Shown here in pieces: positions 8,200 to 17,052 of a DNA stretch of 64,000 nt; the stretch's first letter is position 1, and each line of letters begins with the position of its first letter. The position numbers and the translations under genes are program-made. The notes beneath the pieces were generated by a model. The model had not been told where the DNA came from, made no database searches, and worked only from the letters and a program-made list of their open reading frames with translations. This stretch comes from Paenibacillus tundrae (GTDB taxonomy: Bacteria; Bacillota; Bacilli; Paenibacillales; Paenibacillaceae), in the NCBI RefSeq assembly GCF_030812775.1, contig NZ_JAUSTI010000009.1, positions 211,788-275,787 of the forward strand, read 5' to 3'.

Positions 8200-9531
8200 C
8201 TACTGATGATATTCTGGATTCAGTTTACCTTGGTATAGTGTAATAAAAGTTCCCTGCCAGTTGCCCATGCCACCAAACATATATCGGAAAGGCTTGTCCG
8301 ATATAAAGTTAGTTTTAGGAAACAGTGTGCCAGTAGCAAAAGTAAGGGTTCCATATGAAATTTCAGAAATGTCTAAAGATGAATGGAATTGTTCATACTT
8401 CGGATTCCAAGGCATAATTCCATATGATCGATTTGGCTGTTTAGGACTTGTAGCATTTTTTTGTATTTCATACCAATCGTCATTTTGAAATGTCATTCTG
8501 CAAGGAAATAATTCTTTAACGTTCATTTTGCCAGATATTTTGGTCTCACTAATCCCCATAACAGCATATCCATCCGAATCAAGAAGCTTGTAATACCTAC
8601 TATTATCAGCCCATGCATACTCTGTATCTTCAATTATTTTACGGTTCGGATCTTTGGGATCGGCAAGGTCAATAGCAACGAGCTTCGTGATTCTGCAGAC
8701 TGCCTTGCCATTGGGCGATGTACTTACCATAGCCTTGTTATTGAATGCTTTTCCATTGAAGGAATCACTGAAGTATCTCGGTAACATCGTCATGATATTT
8801 GTATCATGCCAGAGTAGTTCCGCAGCAGACACTGCATACTTATCAACGGGTAGTTTTGTCCCTTTCTTAACCGAGAGCACACGTTCAATTACAGTGATGG
8901 CTTGGGCTCTTGTTGTACTGCCTTCTGGAGCGATCACTCCAGGGGAAGTACCGGATATTAAGCCGTTTTTGGTTGCCATATACATCCACTGCGTTTTCTC
9001 TACATCACTAATACCGATTGCTCTTACAGCTACTTTTGACATTTCTTCTCTGCTAATTGCTTTTGTCCAGTTAGAATCGCTAAAATCATCAGATTGATAT
9101 ATTCCTTCTGCTTGTGCAGTGTTAACGTACGGTGTATACCACGAAGCACTTGCGTTACTACTGACCTCTAAACCCAACGCAGAAACTAGCATTTTGACGA
9201 ATTCAGCACGAGATACATTGTTGTTAGGGAGGAAGGTACCATTAGGATAACCATCTACATAACCACGAGTAAGTGCGCCATTAATGCTTTTTTCTGCCCA
9301 ATGTCCAACAATATCTTTAAAATTTTTTTCTGACAGACTCAGTGTAGATTGTAAGTTTTGATTACTTGAGTTCGTTGTAACCTCAGCATTAAGAGGTGAA
9401 GCTACGTTTGTTTGTTTTAGGTCTAACTTTACTTGAGCTGTTTCTATTAAATTCCCAGTACCTCCAATTCCCCCGACAATCCCCGTTAACAAAGCTAAAG
9501 TCGTAATCCCGCCAACAATCATCTTTTTCAT
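8200..9531 (-). CDS. S-layer homology (SLH) domain cell-surface protein
   Basis: This 443-residue exported protein has a signal peptide (MKKMIVGG then a hydrophobic segment to about residue 30). Three SLH modules follow: FKDIVGHWAEKSINGALTRG (from about residue 71) with GYPNGTFLPNNNVSRAEF; the SWYTPYVNTAQAEG module with ISREEMSKVAVRA; and WMYMATKNGLISG with GSTTRAQAITVIERVL (to about residue 217). SLH modules bind pyruvylated secondary wall polymers, anchoring the protein to the peptidoglycan. The remaining ~220 residues have no recognised domain and contain Cys and many aromatic residues. A GAGAGGAG site precedes ATG 9531. The gene is AT-rich compared with its surroundings, as is the 5' part of the next gene. 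Confidence 0.9.
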   Translation of the reverse strand: MKKMIVGGITTLALLTGIVGGIGGTGNLIETAQVKLDLKQTNVASPLNAEVTTNSSNQNLQSTLSLSEKNFKDIVGHWAEKSINGALTRGYVDGYPNGTFLPNNNVSRAEFVKMLVSALGLEVSSNASASWYTPYVNTAQAEGIYQSDDFSDSNWTKAISREEMSKVAVRAIGISDVEKTQWMYMATKNGLISGTSPGVIAPEGSTTRAQAITVIERVLSVKKGTKLPVDKYAVSAAELLWHDTNIMTMLPRYFSDSFNGKAFNNKAMVSTSPNGKAVCRITKLVAIDLADPKDPNRKIIEDTEYAWADNSRYYKLLDSDGYAVMGISETKISGKMNVKELFPCRMTFQNDDWYEIQKNATSPKQPNRSYGIMPWNPKYEQFHSSLDISEISYGTLTFATGTLFPKTNFISDKPFRYMFGGMGNWQGTFITLYQGKLNPEYHQ

Positions 9532-9709
9532 GCTTACTACTCCTCTCGAATCTTTGTTTTTCGTTCTGTGGTATGTACTTCTTTCTACCAGATACTAAAT
9601 TTGACATAATAATCAATATTCTACCATGTGCATTTAGTTCAATGGTATTGTTTTTCAGAAATATTCATCCAACAGAGTCTTTTATCTCCTTCCTGAGACC
9701 TATGAACCC

Positions 9710-9755
9710 TTAAAAAAAGACAAAAAAGGCCACGAATCCGTAGATTCATAGCCTT
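9710..9755 (-). terminator. Intrinsic terminator (minus strand) upstream of the SLH gene
   Basis: On the minus strand, AAGGCTATGAATC pairs with GATTCGTGGCCTT around a TACG loop (9727-9755) and is followed by a long T-run (9710-9727). It would stop transcription from the glycosyltransferase side and insulate the SLH operon. Confidence 0.8.
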
Positions 9756-9902
9756 ATACTTTAAGGTGTGGGTCTTCCTATGTAATTTGAAAAAATAAAA
9801 CTAATCCAAGGATAACCGATTTCCAATCATTTGAAAAGGAGTCATTTGTATCTTTCTTAAAAAGAGACATTGATCCGAATAGAAAAATTCGTTTCTCAGT
9901 AT

Positions 9903-9959
9903 AAAAAAACAAGGAAACAGCACATATCCAGCTGGATTTTAAAGGAGTCCGTGCTGTTC
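9903..9959 (-). terminator. Intrinsic terminator after the GT4 gene (minus strand)
   Basis: AACAGCAC (9916-9923) pairs with GTGCTGTT (9951-9958), with an inner ATCCAGCTGGAT palindrome. On the minus strand the hairpin is followed by TTGTTTTTTT. It lies 30 bp after the stop of the glycosyltransferase. Confidence 0.75.
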
Positions 9960-9990
9960 ATTAAGAAGGAAAAAAGATCGTGGCCGAACG

Positions 9991-11064
9991 TTAGAAGAAG
10001 ATCCTTAAGGCGGTCATCATCTCTCGAAAAGAAGTAGCATAGCGATCTGGTGAAAAGGAAATGCTCATATGCTGCCGACCTTGTGTACGAATGCGTTCTC
10101 GTAGCTTGGTGTTTTGCATCAGGTCAATGGCCTCCGATACAGCAGTGTTCACCTGACCGATGGGGTAAAACTTGCCTGTTTTGTTGTGTGTAATAAATGA
10201 ACGTACGCCATCTGAGTCCGTGCTGAGTACAGGACATCCACAGCTTATCGCTTCTGCCACTGCATAACCGAATCCTTCAAGGAGGGAAGTAGATAACATC
10301 AACCCACCGGATTCCGCTGTCATGGAATAGAAAGTAGGCATTTGTGAATGGGGGACGTTGACGAAAATTCCTATACGATCCTCAAGTCCTTTTTCTGCCA
10401 ACATGTGCTTGAAGAATACTTCATCCTCAGGATTGGCAAGTGTGGGATCATGGAACATCCACATTCTGGCGCTGGGAATTTGGCGAATAATCTCACTAGA
10501 GATGTGCAGATATTCTTGCCAATTTTTATTATGTTCTAGTCGGCCAACCCAGGCGATAACCGGATAAGGAGGTACATCCACCTTAAGTGGACTAAAGGTC
10601 TGTGTATCCAGCATATTTGGGATGACAAATCGATGTAGCCAAGGGCAGATGTGGATGAACATTTCCAACAAATGATCGGTAGGAGGAATAACAGCAGCAT
10701 CACAGTAGGCCTGCAGGTAGGGAATAGCCATTTGAATCGTTTCCAGTGCTTGATCTCGAGTGCCGAGTCCTTGGGCTTCAAAGATAATCCGTCCATCATA
10801 GCCTAATCCTCTAAGCCTACCAGGCATGGATATATCTGAGGTGACAATAATGGCATCATACTGATGTTGATCCAGCAGTTCCTTAATTTCGGCATCACTG
10901 GAAGCGGTAAATACAGGAGTGCCGGTGCCATTTTGTAATCCAGAGCCTGGGTACAGGTATAACACATGTGCTTCTATGCCATGACGTTTCAATACGGCTG
11001 TGCGTAGCCGATTCAAGGTGTCCACCCCACCACTCGGCACAAAAAATGTGAATAAAACTTTCAC
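9991..11064 (-). CDS. Glycosyltransferase family 4
   Basis: This 357-residue GT-B glycosyltransferase has the glycine-containing acceptor loop FFVPSGGVDTLNR at its N-terminus. The donor-site features are IAWVGRLEHNKNWQEYL (about residue 168) and the terminal motif STSLLEGFGYAVAEAISCGCPVLS (about 262-285), where E-G-F-G-x-x-x-x-E is the GT4 E-x7-E signature. The GTG at 11064 is chosen because AGAGGTG lies 6 nt upstream; the GTG three codons earlier (11073) sits too close to that site. It is monocistronic with a terminator downstream. The sugar substrate cannot be predicted. Two GT4 genes and a GT2 end flank the S-layer-type proteins, so wall or S-layer glycosylation is possible. Confidence 0.9.
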   Translation of the reverse strand: MKVLFTFFVPSGGVDTLNRLRTAVLKRHGIEAHVLYLYPGSGLQNGTGTPVFTASSDAEIKELLDQHQYDAIIVTSDISMPGRLRGLGYDGRIIFEAQGLGTRDQALETIQMAIPYLQAYCDAAVIPPTDHLLEMFIHICPWLHRFVIPNMLDTQTFSPLKVDVPPYPVIAWVGRLEHNKNWQEYLHISSEIIRQIPSARMWMFHDPTLANPEDEVFFKHMLAEKGLEDRIGIFVNVPHSQMPTFYSMTAESGGLMLSTSLLEGFGYAVAEAISCGCPVLSTDSDGVRSFITHNKTGKFYPIGQVNTAVSEAIDLMQNTKLRERIRTQGRQHMSISFSPDRYATSFREMMTALRIFF

Positions 11065-11300
11065 AAGGTTCACCTCTGACTATTGTGCAGGATTGTACAT
11101 GTGTCTTCCTGTAATCTGCACAGATTGTTATCATATCCTTGGCAATGGGGATAACTGCTCCTAGGGTATGGTACGTTTCCCTAGAGCACAGGGTGTGGGT
11201 GAATGTAGCCTTATTCACATTTTAGACATATTTTTTTAAGCTTTCTTTTAAGGAACATTAAGCTAGGTTTAGGGTATTGTAGCTATCCTTGAATAAACAT

Positions 11301-11341
11301 CCCGTGTAGAGCCGTCAGCAGATCGAACGATGGTACACGGG
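11301..11341 (+). promoter_or_regulatory. Stem-loop in the leader of the ABC export operon
   Basis: CCCGTGTA (11301-11308) is exactly complementary to TACACGGG (11334-11341), followed by TTATTTT. It resembles a weak terminator or attenuator 60 bp before the ATPase gene. The 327-bp gap between the two divergent genes contains no other gene. Confidence 0.4.
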
Positions 11342-11354
11342 TTATTTTGAGTGT

Positions 11355-11386
11355 GAGTTCAAAAAATGGACTTTTTGAGCAAACTC
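11355..11386. repeat. Remnant of the MITE-like repeat (fused ends)
   Basis: GAGTTCAAAAAATGGACTTTTTGAGCAAACTC-like sequence joins a left end (GTTCAAAAA) directly to a right end (GGACTTTTTGA) of the repeat seen in full at 43450-43655. The interior is missing, as expected of a deletion derivative. It lies immediately before the ribosome-binding site of the ABC operon. Confidence 0.45.
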
Positions 11387-11400
11387 TTTGATGGGAAAGG

Positions 11401-12558
11401 ATGAATGATGTGCTCGAAGTGAAACAAGTTAGTAAAGTGTATGATGGACAACGTGGCGTACATCAACTCGATTTCACAATGGAGCGCGGAGAGATCGTGG
11501 GATTTCTAGGTCCTAATGGTGCGGGGAAAACAACGACGATGCGTATGATAACCGGATATCTGCAACCAACGACAGGATCGATCACGGTAGATGGCGTGTC
11601 TGTGCATGAACAAGGGAGAAGTGTGCGATCGAAGATTGGTTATCTGCCTGAGACGCCGCCTCTGTACCCGGACATGACTGTGCAATCGTATTTGAAATTC
11701 GTTGCGAATCTAAGAGATGTTGCACCACGTGAAGTGAAGCTGCGCGTTAGTGAGATGATGAGTAGGCTGGGTCTACAGGGCCGTGAAAAACAAATCATTC
11801 GTGGATTGTCCAAAGGGTACAAGCAGCGGCTTGGACTTGCTGGAGCTATTATCCATAAGCCTGATCTGCTTGTATTGGATGAGCCAACATCTGGACTCGA
11901 TCCGAATCAGATTATTGAGATTCGCGATCTTATTCGTGAGCTTGGTGAGAATCATACTGTACTGCTCAGCACACATATTTTGCCAGAAGTCAGTGCACTC
12001 TGTAACCGTATGTTAATCATCAATCAGGGTCAGCTTGTTCTTGACGGTTCACCGCAGCACTTTGGCTCGGCGATGGGAGATCAATTTAAAGTCGCTATTG
12101 AAGTGAAGGCAACCGAGGAACAGTTACATAACTTGCTTACTCCTTGGGAGAAAATTCGGAGTGAGGTTATACCACCAACTGGAGTGGAAGGTGAGCCAGA
12201 TTCAGGCACGGTGAAAATGTTACTTACGGGCGAATCCTCCGAGGATTTCCGTGAAGAGTTATTTTACTTATTGTCTGGAGCTGGACTGCCAATCCTGGAG
12301 ATGAAAAAGGAAAATCTAAGTTTGGAGCAGATATTCTTGAAGCTTACGACAACAGAGACACAAGCAGAAGTTGTATCGCAAGAAGCGGAGGACAGTCTTG
12401 CTGGTGCGTCTACTACAGGTACAGAGCCGAGTGTGAATCAGACAACAAGCGTTGATCCGAAGCCAGATTTGGTGACAGACGACCAACAATCCACGGAAGA
12501 GTCAACAACGGTGCCTGATAAGTTGCCTCATGCCCAGAAGGAGGAGGGCTCCAAATGA
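11401..12558 (+). CDS. ABC transporter ATPase of an ABC-2/GldA-like exporter
   Basis: This 385-residue cytoplasmic ATPase energises the membrane proteins encoded next. Walker A is GPNGAGKT (residues 37-44), the signature is LSKGYKQR (about 136-143), Walker B is LLVLDEPTSGLD (about 157-168) and the switch His is in LLSTHILPEV. The ATPase core ends near residue 220. The C-terminal ~165 residues form a regulatory extension ending in an acidic, Thr/Glu-rich tail that looks disordered. The GTG at 11410 has better spacing from the AAAGGA site than ATG 11401 and may be the real start. The gene overlaps the permease gene by 4 nt. The operon ATPase, ABC-2 permease, GldG-like protein, DUF4340 protein is a recurrent arrangement in Firmicutes; the substrate is unknown. 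Confidence 0.93.
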   Translation: MNDVLEVKQVSKVYDGQRGVHQLDFTMERGEIVGFLGPNGAGKTTTMRMITGYLQPTTGSITVDGVSVHEQGRSVRSKIGYLPETPPLYPDMTVQSYLKFVANLRDVAPREVKLRVSEMMSRLGLQGREKQIIRGLSKGYKQRLGLAGAIIHKPDLLVLDEPTSGLDPNQIIEIRDLIRELGENHTVLLSTHILPEVSALCNRMLIINQGQLVLDGSPQHFGSAMGDQFKVAIEVKATEEQLHNLLTPWEKIRSEVIPPTGVEGEPDSGTVKMLLTGESSEDFREELFYLLSGAGLPILEMKKENLSLEQIFLKLTTTETQAEVVSQEAEDSLAGASTTGTEPSVNQTTSVDPKPDLVTDDQQSTEESTTVPDKLPHAQKEEGSK

Positions 12559-13271
12559 GACGAATGATGGCGGTTTGTAATAAGGAGCTTCAAGCCTATT
12601 TTCTATCACCAACATCCTATTTTGCGTTTGCGGTGTACGTCTTGATGACAAGCTTGTTGTTTTATTCGAGCTTTGTATATTATCAACCCAGCATAGTGGA
12701 TTATCGCCTCGTGCTTGGTGATACATTATCCATGCTGTTATTTGTAGTTCCTTTATTAACGATGAGACTTGTGGCAGAAGAGTTTCGACAAGGTACGGAT
12801 GAATTACTGTTAACCTCTCCCGCACGCGTTACGGAGATTATTTTCGGTAAATATTTGGCTTCGCTCGCCATACTGGTTGTGCTTATTCTATGTAGCTTGG
12901 TATATCCGTTCATTATGTCCTTCTTCGGAGAACTCGATCTGACCTCGGTATGGTTGTCAGCCTTAGGTTTGTTCTTCTTAGGCAGCAGCATGATGGCGAT
13001 TGGACTGTTCGCTTCAACGCTATCTCAACATCAGATGGTGTCTGCGGTAGCTGGTTTTATTATATTGCTCGTATTGTGGATGCTTGATTCATTTGCAGGT
13101 AATACAGGTTCTACTTTGCAGCAATGGCTTGATCCATTTGCACTAACGAATCGCTTTGACAGCTTCACCAAAGGTGTGCTCAGTGGTCCGGATATTTTGT
13201 ACTATGTAACGCTTTCCGGTGTATTTCTGCTGTTAAGCATTCAAATTGTAGAACGAAAACGGTGGAGGTGA
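12555..13271 (+). CDS. ABC-2 type permease of the GldA/GldF-like exporter
   Basis: This 238-residue integral membrane protein has six predicted helices and the EEFRQGTDELLLTSPARVTEIIFGKYLA segment, the amphipathic coupling region characteristic of ABC-2/GldF permeases that contacts the ATPase. Two copies would form the channel with the ATPase dimer. The ATG overlaps the upstream stop (ATGA), indicating coupled translation, and 4 bp separate it from the next gene. The homologous gliding-motility ABC complex (GldA-GldF-GldG) of Bacteroidetes has an unrelated physiological role; in Firmicutes the function is not established. Confidence 0.92.
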   Translation: MRRMMAVCNKELQAYFLSPTSYFAFAVYVLMTSLLFYSSFVYYQPSIVDYRLVLGDTLSMLLFVVPLLTMRLVAEEFRQGTDELLLTSPARVTEIIFGKYLASLAILVVLILCSLVYPFIMSFFGELDLTSVWLSALGLFFLGSSMMAIGLFASTLSQHQMVSAVAGFIILLVLWMLDSFAGNTGSTLQQWLDPFALTNRFDSFTKGVLSGPDILYYVTLSGVFLLLSIQIVERKRWR

Positions 13272-13275
13272 GAAG

Positions 13276-14670
13276 ATGAAAAAATGGTTAAGTCATACCA
13301 ACAGCACCGTATTATCAGTAGCGGTCATTGGCATCTTTATTTTGCTAACGCTATTTCTGAATTCGCTTGGAGGATTCCAACTCGATCTAACGTCCAACAA
13401 ACAATACACCTTATCTGATCAGACGCTTACTGCCATCAAAAATGTGAAAGAAGACGTCAATATTCTGGTGTTGACCGTTGAAAATGTGAATAATACTGTC
13501 CTGAATCGTGAAGTGTCGGATATGGTACAGGAATATACGAAGCGTAATAGCAAGCTGAAGATGGAGCAATATAATCTGACGCAGGAGCCGGCGCTCGCTT
13601 CGAAATATGGAATTACAGGCAGCTCTATCATTCTAGAGCAGGGAGATCAGCATAAGGTCATTGATATTGCGAGTTTGTTCACAGCCGCAGGTGATGGAAG
13701 CGATGGATCTTACCAATTTACAGGTGAAGAAAAGCTAACTCAAGCTTTGATGAATCTATCCTCAACGGAGATGCATAAAATGGTCTTCCTGACCGGGCAC
13801 GAGGAGCTTGGTTTGGATCAGCTTACAACACTGCGTTCAGCTTTGGAGCAGAGCAACATCACAACAGAGGAGTTACAGTTGAATCAAGCAGGGCAAGTTC
13901 CTGAGGATGCTGATGTGCTTGCCATTATTGGACCACAGCGTGACATTAGTGATTCCGAGCTGAAAGCCATTCGTACCTATCTTAGTAATGGCGGTAAGCT
14001 GCTGCTATCCCTCGGATTCCATGAAGATATGAAGTCGGCTTGGAAGAACATTGATACGCTTGCCGCTGACTACGGTGTAGTGGATGAACATGCCGTTATG
14101 GTGGATCAACAGCAAGCAAGTACAATGGGGCCTTTATGGGTTGTACCTGAGTATGGATCTCATGCCATCACGGATAAATTAGCCGAAAGTAAGCTATACC
14201 CGATGTTATCTCTGTCCATTGCGTTGACGAGCAAAGAGCAAGACAAATACACGTTGTCTCCGCTTATGCATTCATCGAATGACAGTTATGGGGAGAAGGA
14301 TATTGCTGGTTTACTACAAAATGAAACCTCTAACGATCCACAGCAAGATGTACAAGGTCCTGTGGAGCTTGGATATGCAGCAGATACGACAGATGGAAAA
14401 CCCAAAGCGGTCATCCTTGGTTCCTCCATTTTTATGCAGGATTCAGAGATCGCCAATGGAGGTAACCGTGATTTTATTTTGAATGTGACGAATTATTTAA
14501 GCGAGAAGCAGGATGGATTAACGATCAGACCTCGTATACAAGCTGGTTACCAAGTGGCATACCTCAATGGGGAACAAGCCAGAGTCATATTCTTCGTAGC
14601 GCTTGTCGCATTCCCGCTCGTCTTTGTGATCATTGGCGTATTCTTATGGTGGAGGCGTAGACGTGTATGA
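13276..14670 (+). CDS. GldG-family ABC transporter auxiliary protein
   Basis: This 464-residue protein has one N-terminal membrane segment (about residues 12-32), a large extracytoplasmic region and a C-terminal helix (about 435-458) followed by a basic WWRRRRV tail. The extracellular part matches the ABC-type uncharacterised/GldG (IFT52-like) fold: QLDLTSNKQYTLSDQT, the VNILVLTVEN strand, and DVLAIIGPQRDISDSELKAI with LSNGGKLLLSL. It is the third gene of the operon and probably senses or binds substrate outside the membrane. The stop overlaps the next start (GTATGA). Confidence 0.88.
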   Translation: MKKWLSHTNSTVLSVAVIGIFILLTLFLNSLGGFQLDLTSNKQYTLSDQTLTAIKNVKEDVNILVLTVENVNNTVLNREVSDMVQEYTKRNSKLKMEQYNLTQEPALASKYGITGSSIILEQGDQHKVIDIASLFTAAGDGSDGSYQFTGEEKLTQALMNLSSTEMHKMVFLTGHEELGLDQLTTLRSALEQSNITTEELQLNQAGQVPEDADVLAIIGPQRDISDSELKAIRTYLSNGGKLLLSLGFHEDMKSAWKNIDTLAADYGVVDEHAVMVDQQQASTMGPLWVVPEYGSHAITDKLAESKLYPMLSLSIALTSKEQDKYTLSPLMHSSNDSYGEKDIAGLLQNETSNDPQQDVQGPVELGYAADTTDGKPKAVILGSSIFMQDSEIANGGNRDFILNVTNYLSEKQDGLTIRPRIQAGYQVAYLNGEQARVIFFVALVAFPLVFVIIGVFLWWRRRRV

Positions 14671-15617
14671 AAAAATGGATTCCAACGATACTTGCCGTAG
14701 TGGTTCTACTGGTAGGCTGGATGTATGCAGCCAGTCAAAATTATTTTCGAGAAGAAGCAGCGGAGCAGGTGAAATTGCTTGGGATTCAAGCTGGAGACAT
14801 TGCGGCAATTACGATTCATAGCCCAACGACTGAAGAGAACAGCACGGCAAGCCAAGAGACCTCACAACTGAAACTGGAGCAAGGGGTCTGGCAGATGGTT
14901 GAGCCCAAAGCTTATCCTCTGAATGGCTATGCCGTAAGTAACTTGCTGGATGCTTTAAGCGCAGCGGATCAGGATCTTATCGTTGAAGAGCATCCGAACA
15001 ATGTAGAGAAGTATGGTTTAGGTGCTGAAGCTGCAAGGTTAGAATTAGAGCTCAAGGATCAGCGTAAAATTGAACTTCGAATTGGCGGCCAATTGCCAGC
15101 CGATGATGCCCGTTATGTTCGTGTAGATTCAGGGGCTGTTGTCGCAGTTAAAAGTGAAACGATAAGCGGAATCGAGTTGTCACGACGAGAGCTACTGGAT
15201 ACAACTCCGTTTAACCTCGATGAATCGAATGTGCAGTCTCTGGACTGGGAAGGTGAAGCGTCCACATGGATATTAAAATCAACGGCACAAGAGGGTGCAG
15301 TAGAGAAACAGTGGACATTCAATGGAGCAGAATTAGAAGCAACCGATGCGGTCTCACTGATCAGTAAAATAAAAAATATAACAACTGCCGATGATGTGCG
15401 CCCAGCTTCTGACCTGAAAAACACCGTACCACGATTTACATTTATCGTGGAACAGAATGTGAATGGACAGACGATTTCAGATGTATATCGGGGGCTTACG
15501 GTTGCTTCTGACCCTGACCAGATCTGGGTAACTACTCCGGATGGTGAATGGGCTTACGCTCTCCGGGCTGATACGTTAGAGGATGTGGAAAATTCCGCTG
15601 AGGCTTTAAAAAAATAA
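14667..15617 (+). CDS. DUF4340 domain protein of the ABC export operon
   Basis: This 316-residue protein is anchored by an N-terminal helix (residues 5-22), with the remainder predicted outside the cell. The first 200 residues fit DUF4340: repeated beta-strands with WQMVEPKAYPLNGYAVSNLLDALSA, then IELRIGGQLPADDARYVR. DUF4340 proteins are usually the last gene of GldG-type ABC operons, as here, and are thought to act as periplasmic/extracellular accessory factors, though none has a proven reaction. It overlaps the upstream gene by 4 nt and is followed by a strong terminator. Confidence 0.87.
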   Translation: MKKWIPTILAVVVLLVGWMYAASQNYFREEAAEQVKLLGIQAGDIAAITIHSPTTEENSTASQETSQLKLEQGVWQMVEPKAYPLNGYAVSNLLDALSAADQDLIVEEHPNNVEKYGLGAEAARLELELKDQRKIELRIGGQLPADDARYVRVDSGAVVAVKSETISGIELSRRELLDTTPFNLDESNVQSLDWEGEASTWILKSTAQEGAVEKQWTFNGAELEATDAVSLISKIKNITTADDVRPASDLKNTVPRFTFIVEQNVNGQTISDVYRGLTVASDPDQIWVTTPDGEWAYALRADTLEDVENSAEALKK

Positions 15618-15659
15618 ATTATCTGAATACTTATCTGAATATTAAAGATTGATCTAAAG

Positions 15660-15696
15660 GTGCTGCAGAAGTTGCAGCATCTTTTTTTGTTTTTTA
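15660..15696 (+). terminator. Terminator of the ABC export operon
   Basis: GTGCTGCA and TTGCAGCAT form a stem around GAAG (15660-15681), followed by TTTTTTTGTTTTTT. Confidence 0.85.
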
Positions 15697-15829
15697 TATA
15701 AGACAAGAAGCTTTATTAGATCATCAGAACCACCAAAAATGGAGGTTCCATATCCTTTCAGGATACCAGTGTGCACAGAAGCGCATCCTATCTTTGTGAC
15801 CAAAACCATAACCCATTGGAGGATGAGAC

Positions 15830-16813
15830 ATGCCAACAGCCAAAAAGGCGAAAGCGATAACCTTATCTTTGACGAGTGCAATTTTTGTAATGGCGGGATT
15901 AACAGGTTGCGGTACAAACAAGGATACTAATAACATGCACTCCCAAAGTGTGCGTCAAGAAGCAAGGGGTCTGAACCGTTACGGTGTAGAAACGAATGGA
16001 ATGGATGGTATTCGCGCCAACAATTATCGAATGCACAACGTCACCAGTCTTAGATCAAGTGATGAATTAGCTAAACGTATTACAGAAATGAAAGAAGTTA
16101 AGTCAGCTAACGTGTTGTTAACGGACCGCAATGCTTATGTTGCTGTACGATTAACTGACGGACATGCAGGCAAATTGGGGAGTCAATCGACTCGTGGAAA
16201 TATGAGAGGCATGAGCGTTCGTCCAAACAGTACGATGCGCAGTGAAAGTATGAGCGAAGATATGGGTGGTCTGCGCGTTCATGGTGGGGATGGAACAATG
16301 TCTCCGTATACAACAAGCGGTATAGCACCAGGGCTTAACACCGGTGATGCGACAGATCGCAGTCACATGGGTAATGATCGTGGCCTTTACGGTACGATGG
16401 GTACAGGAACCGTTGGCATGATGCGTGGATTGACGAATAGTGGCAAAGCGCGCACGATGGATGAAGGTCGCTATGGCGCCAAAAGCGAGGGGAACCGAAT
16501 GCATAGCTCGGATGATAATACCCCGGAAGAGATCAAAGGTAAGATCGCAGCCAAAATCAAGCAATTTGCACCTAACGTCGAAAATGTCTATGTCTCGGCT
16601 AACCCGGAATTTGTTGAGCATGCAGAATCGTATGCAACAGACATTCGTAACGGTAAGCCAGTCCGTGGCATGATTGATACCTTCTCGTCGATGGTGGAAC
16701 GCATTTTTCCAACCAATGCAATGAATCCGAATCATCGTGATGGCATTCTTGGCGATGGTACAATGGATCGCAACAACAACCGTGATGGTCTTATGAATCA
16801 TAATTTCCGGTAA
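15830..16813 (+). CDS. Sporulation-type lipoprotein, YhcN/YlaJ family
   Basis: This 327-residue membrane lipoprotein has a positively charged N-terminus, a hydrophobic stretch and the lipobox LTGC (Cys27). Residues ~75-105 (SSDELAKRITEMKEVKSANVLLTDRNAYVAVRL) and ~225-265 (EEIKGKIAAKIKQFAPNVENVYVSANPEFVEHAESY) form the two halves of the YhcN/YlaJ domain, found in spore-membrane lipoproteins of Bacillales. Between them lies a ~120-residue insert rich in Met, Gly, Arg, Ser and Thr, not typical of the family. GGAGG 8 nt before ATG 15830 sets the start. The neighbour gerE supports a late-sporulation setting. Confidence 0.88.
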   Translation: MPTAKKAKAITLSLTSAIFVMAGLTGCGTNKDTNNMHSQSVRQEARGLNRYGVETNGMDGIRANNYRMHNVTSLRSSDELAKRITEMKEVKSANVLLTDRNAYVAVRLTDGHAGKLGSQSTRGNMRGMSVRPNSTMRSESMSEDMGGLRVHGGDGTMSPYTTSGIAPGLNTGDATDRSHMGNDRGLYGTMGTGTVGMMRGLTNSGKARTMDEGRYGAKSEGNRMHSSDDNTPEEIKGKIAAKIKQFAPNVENVYVSANPEFVEHAESYATDIRNGKPVRGMIDTFSSMVERIFPTNAMNPNHRDGILGDGTMDRNNNRDGLMNHNFR

Positions 16814-16831
16814 TCAGAACGATGATACAAA

Positions 16832-16872
16832 TGTGCCTTTGTGTAGATGCTCACATCTAGTGCAAAGGCATG
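16832..16872 (+). terminator. Stem-loop terminator after the YhcN-like gene
   Basis: ATGTGCCTTTG pairs with CAAAGGCATGT, with an inner AGATG/CATCT stem and a TCAC-type loop. It is followed by TTTGTTAT. Confidence 0.7.
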
Positions 16873-16963
16873 TTTGTTATGTACATAATTTCTATAATGA
16901 ATATGCACTACTTGTATTCGAGCGATATATGCAAATTAATGCCCATTTTTCTTATAAAACTGA

Positions 16964-16991
16964 ACCATCGCCCTTGACCTGACATAAGATG
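16964..16991 (+). promoter_or_regulatory. Possible sigma-K promoter of gerE
   Basis: ACC (16964-16966) and CATAAGATG (16983-16991) are separated by 16 bp, close to the mother-cell sigma-K pattern (AC, 16 bp, CATA---TA). In B. subtilis gerE is transcribed by sigma-K. The match is imperfect at the last -10 base. Confidence 0.4.
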
Positions 16992-17052
16992 AGTTGACTG
17001 TATCCCCTTAACCTTGTTACACCAACACAACCCGAGCAAGGAGGGGTGAACA

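Noticed and set aside
15654..15936. Overlapping minus-strand frames in the gap before the YhcN-like gene
   Set aside because: They cross a strong plus-strand terminator and the start of the lipoprotein gene and lack ribosome-binding sites; shadows of the plus-strand sequence.
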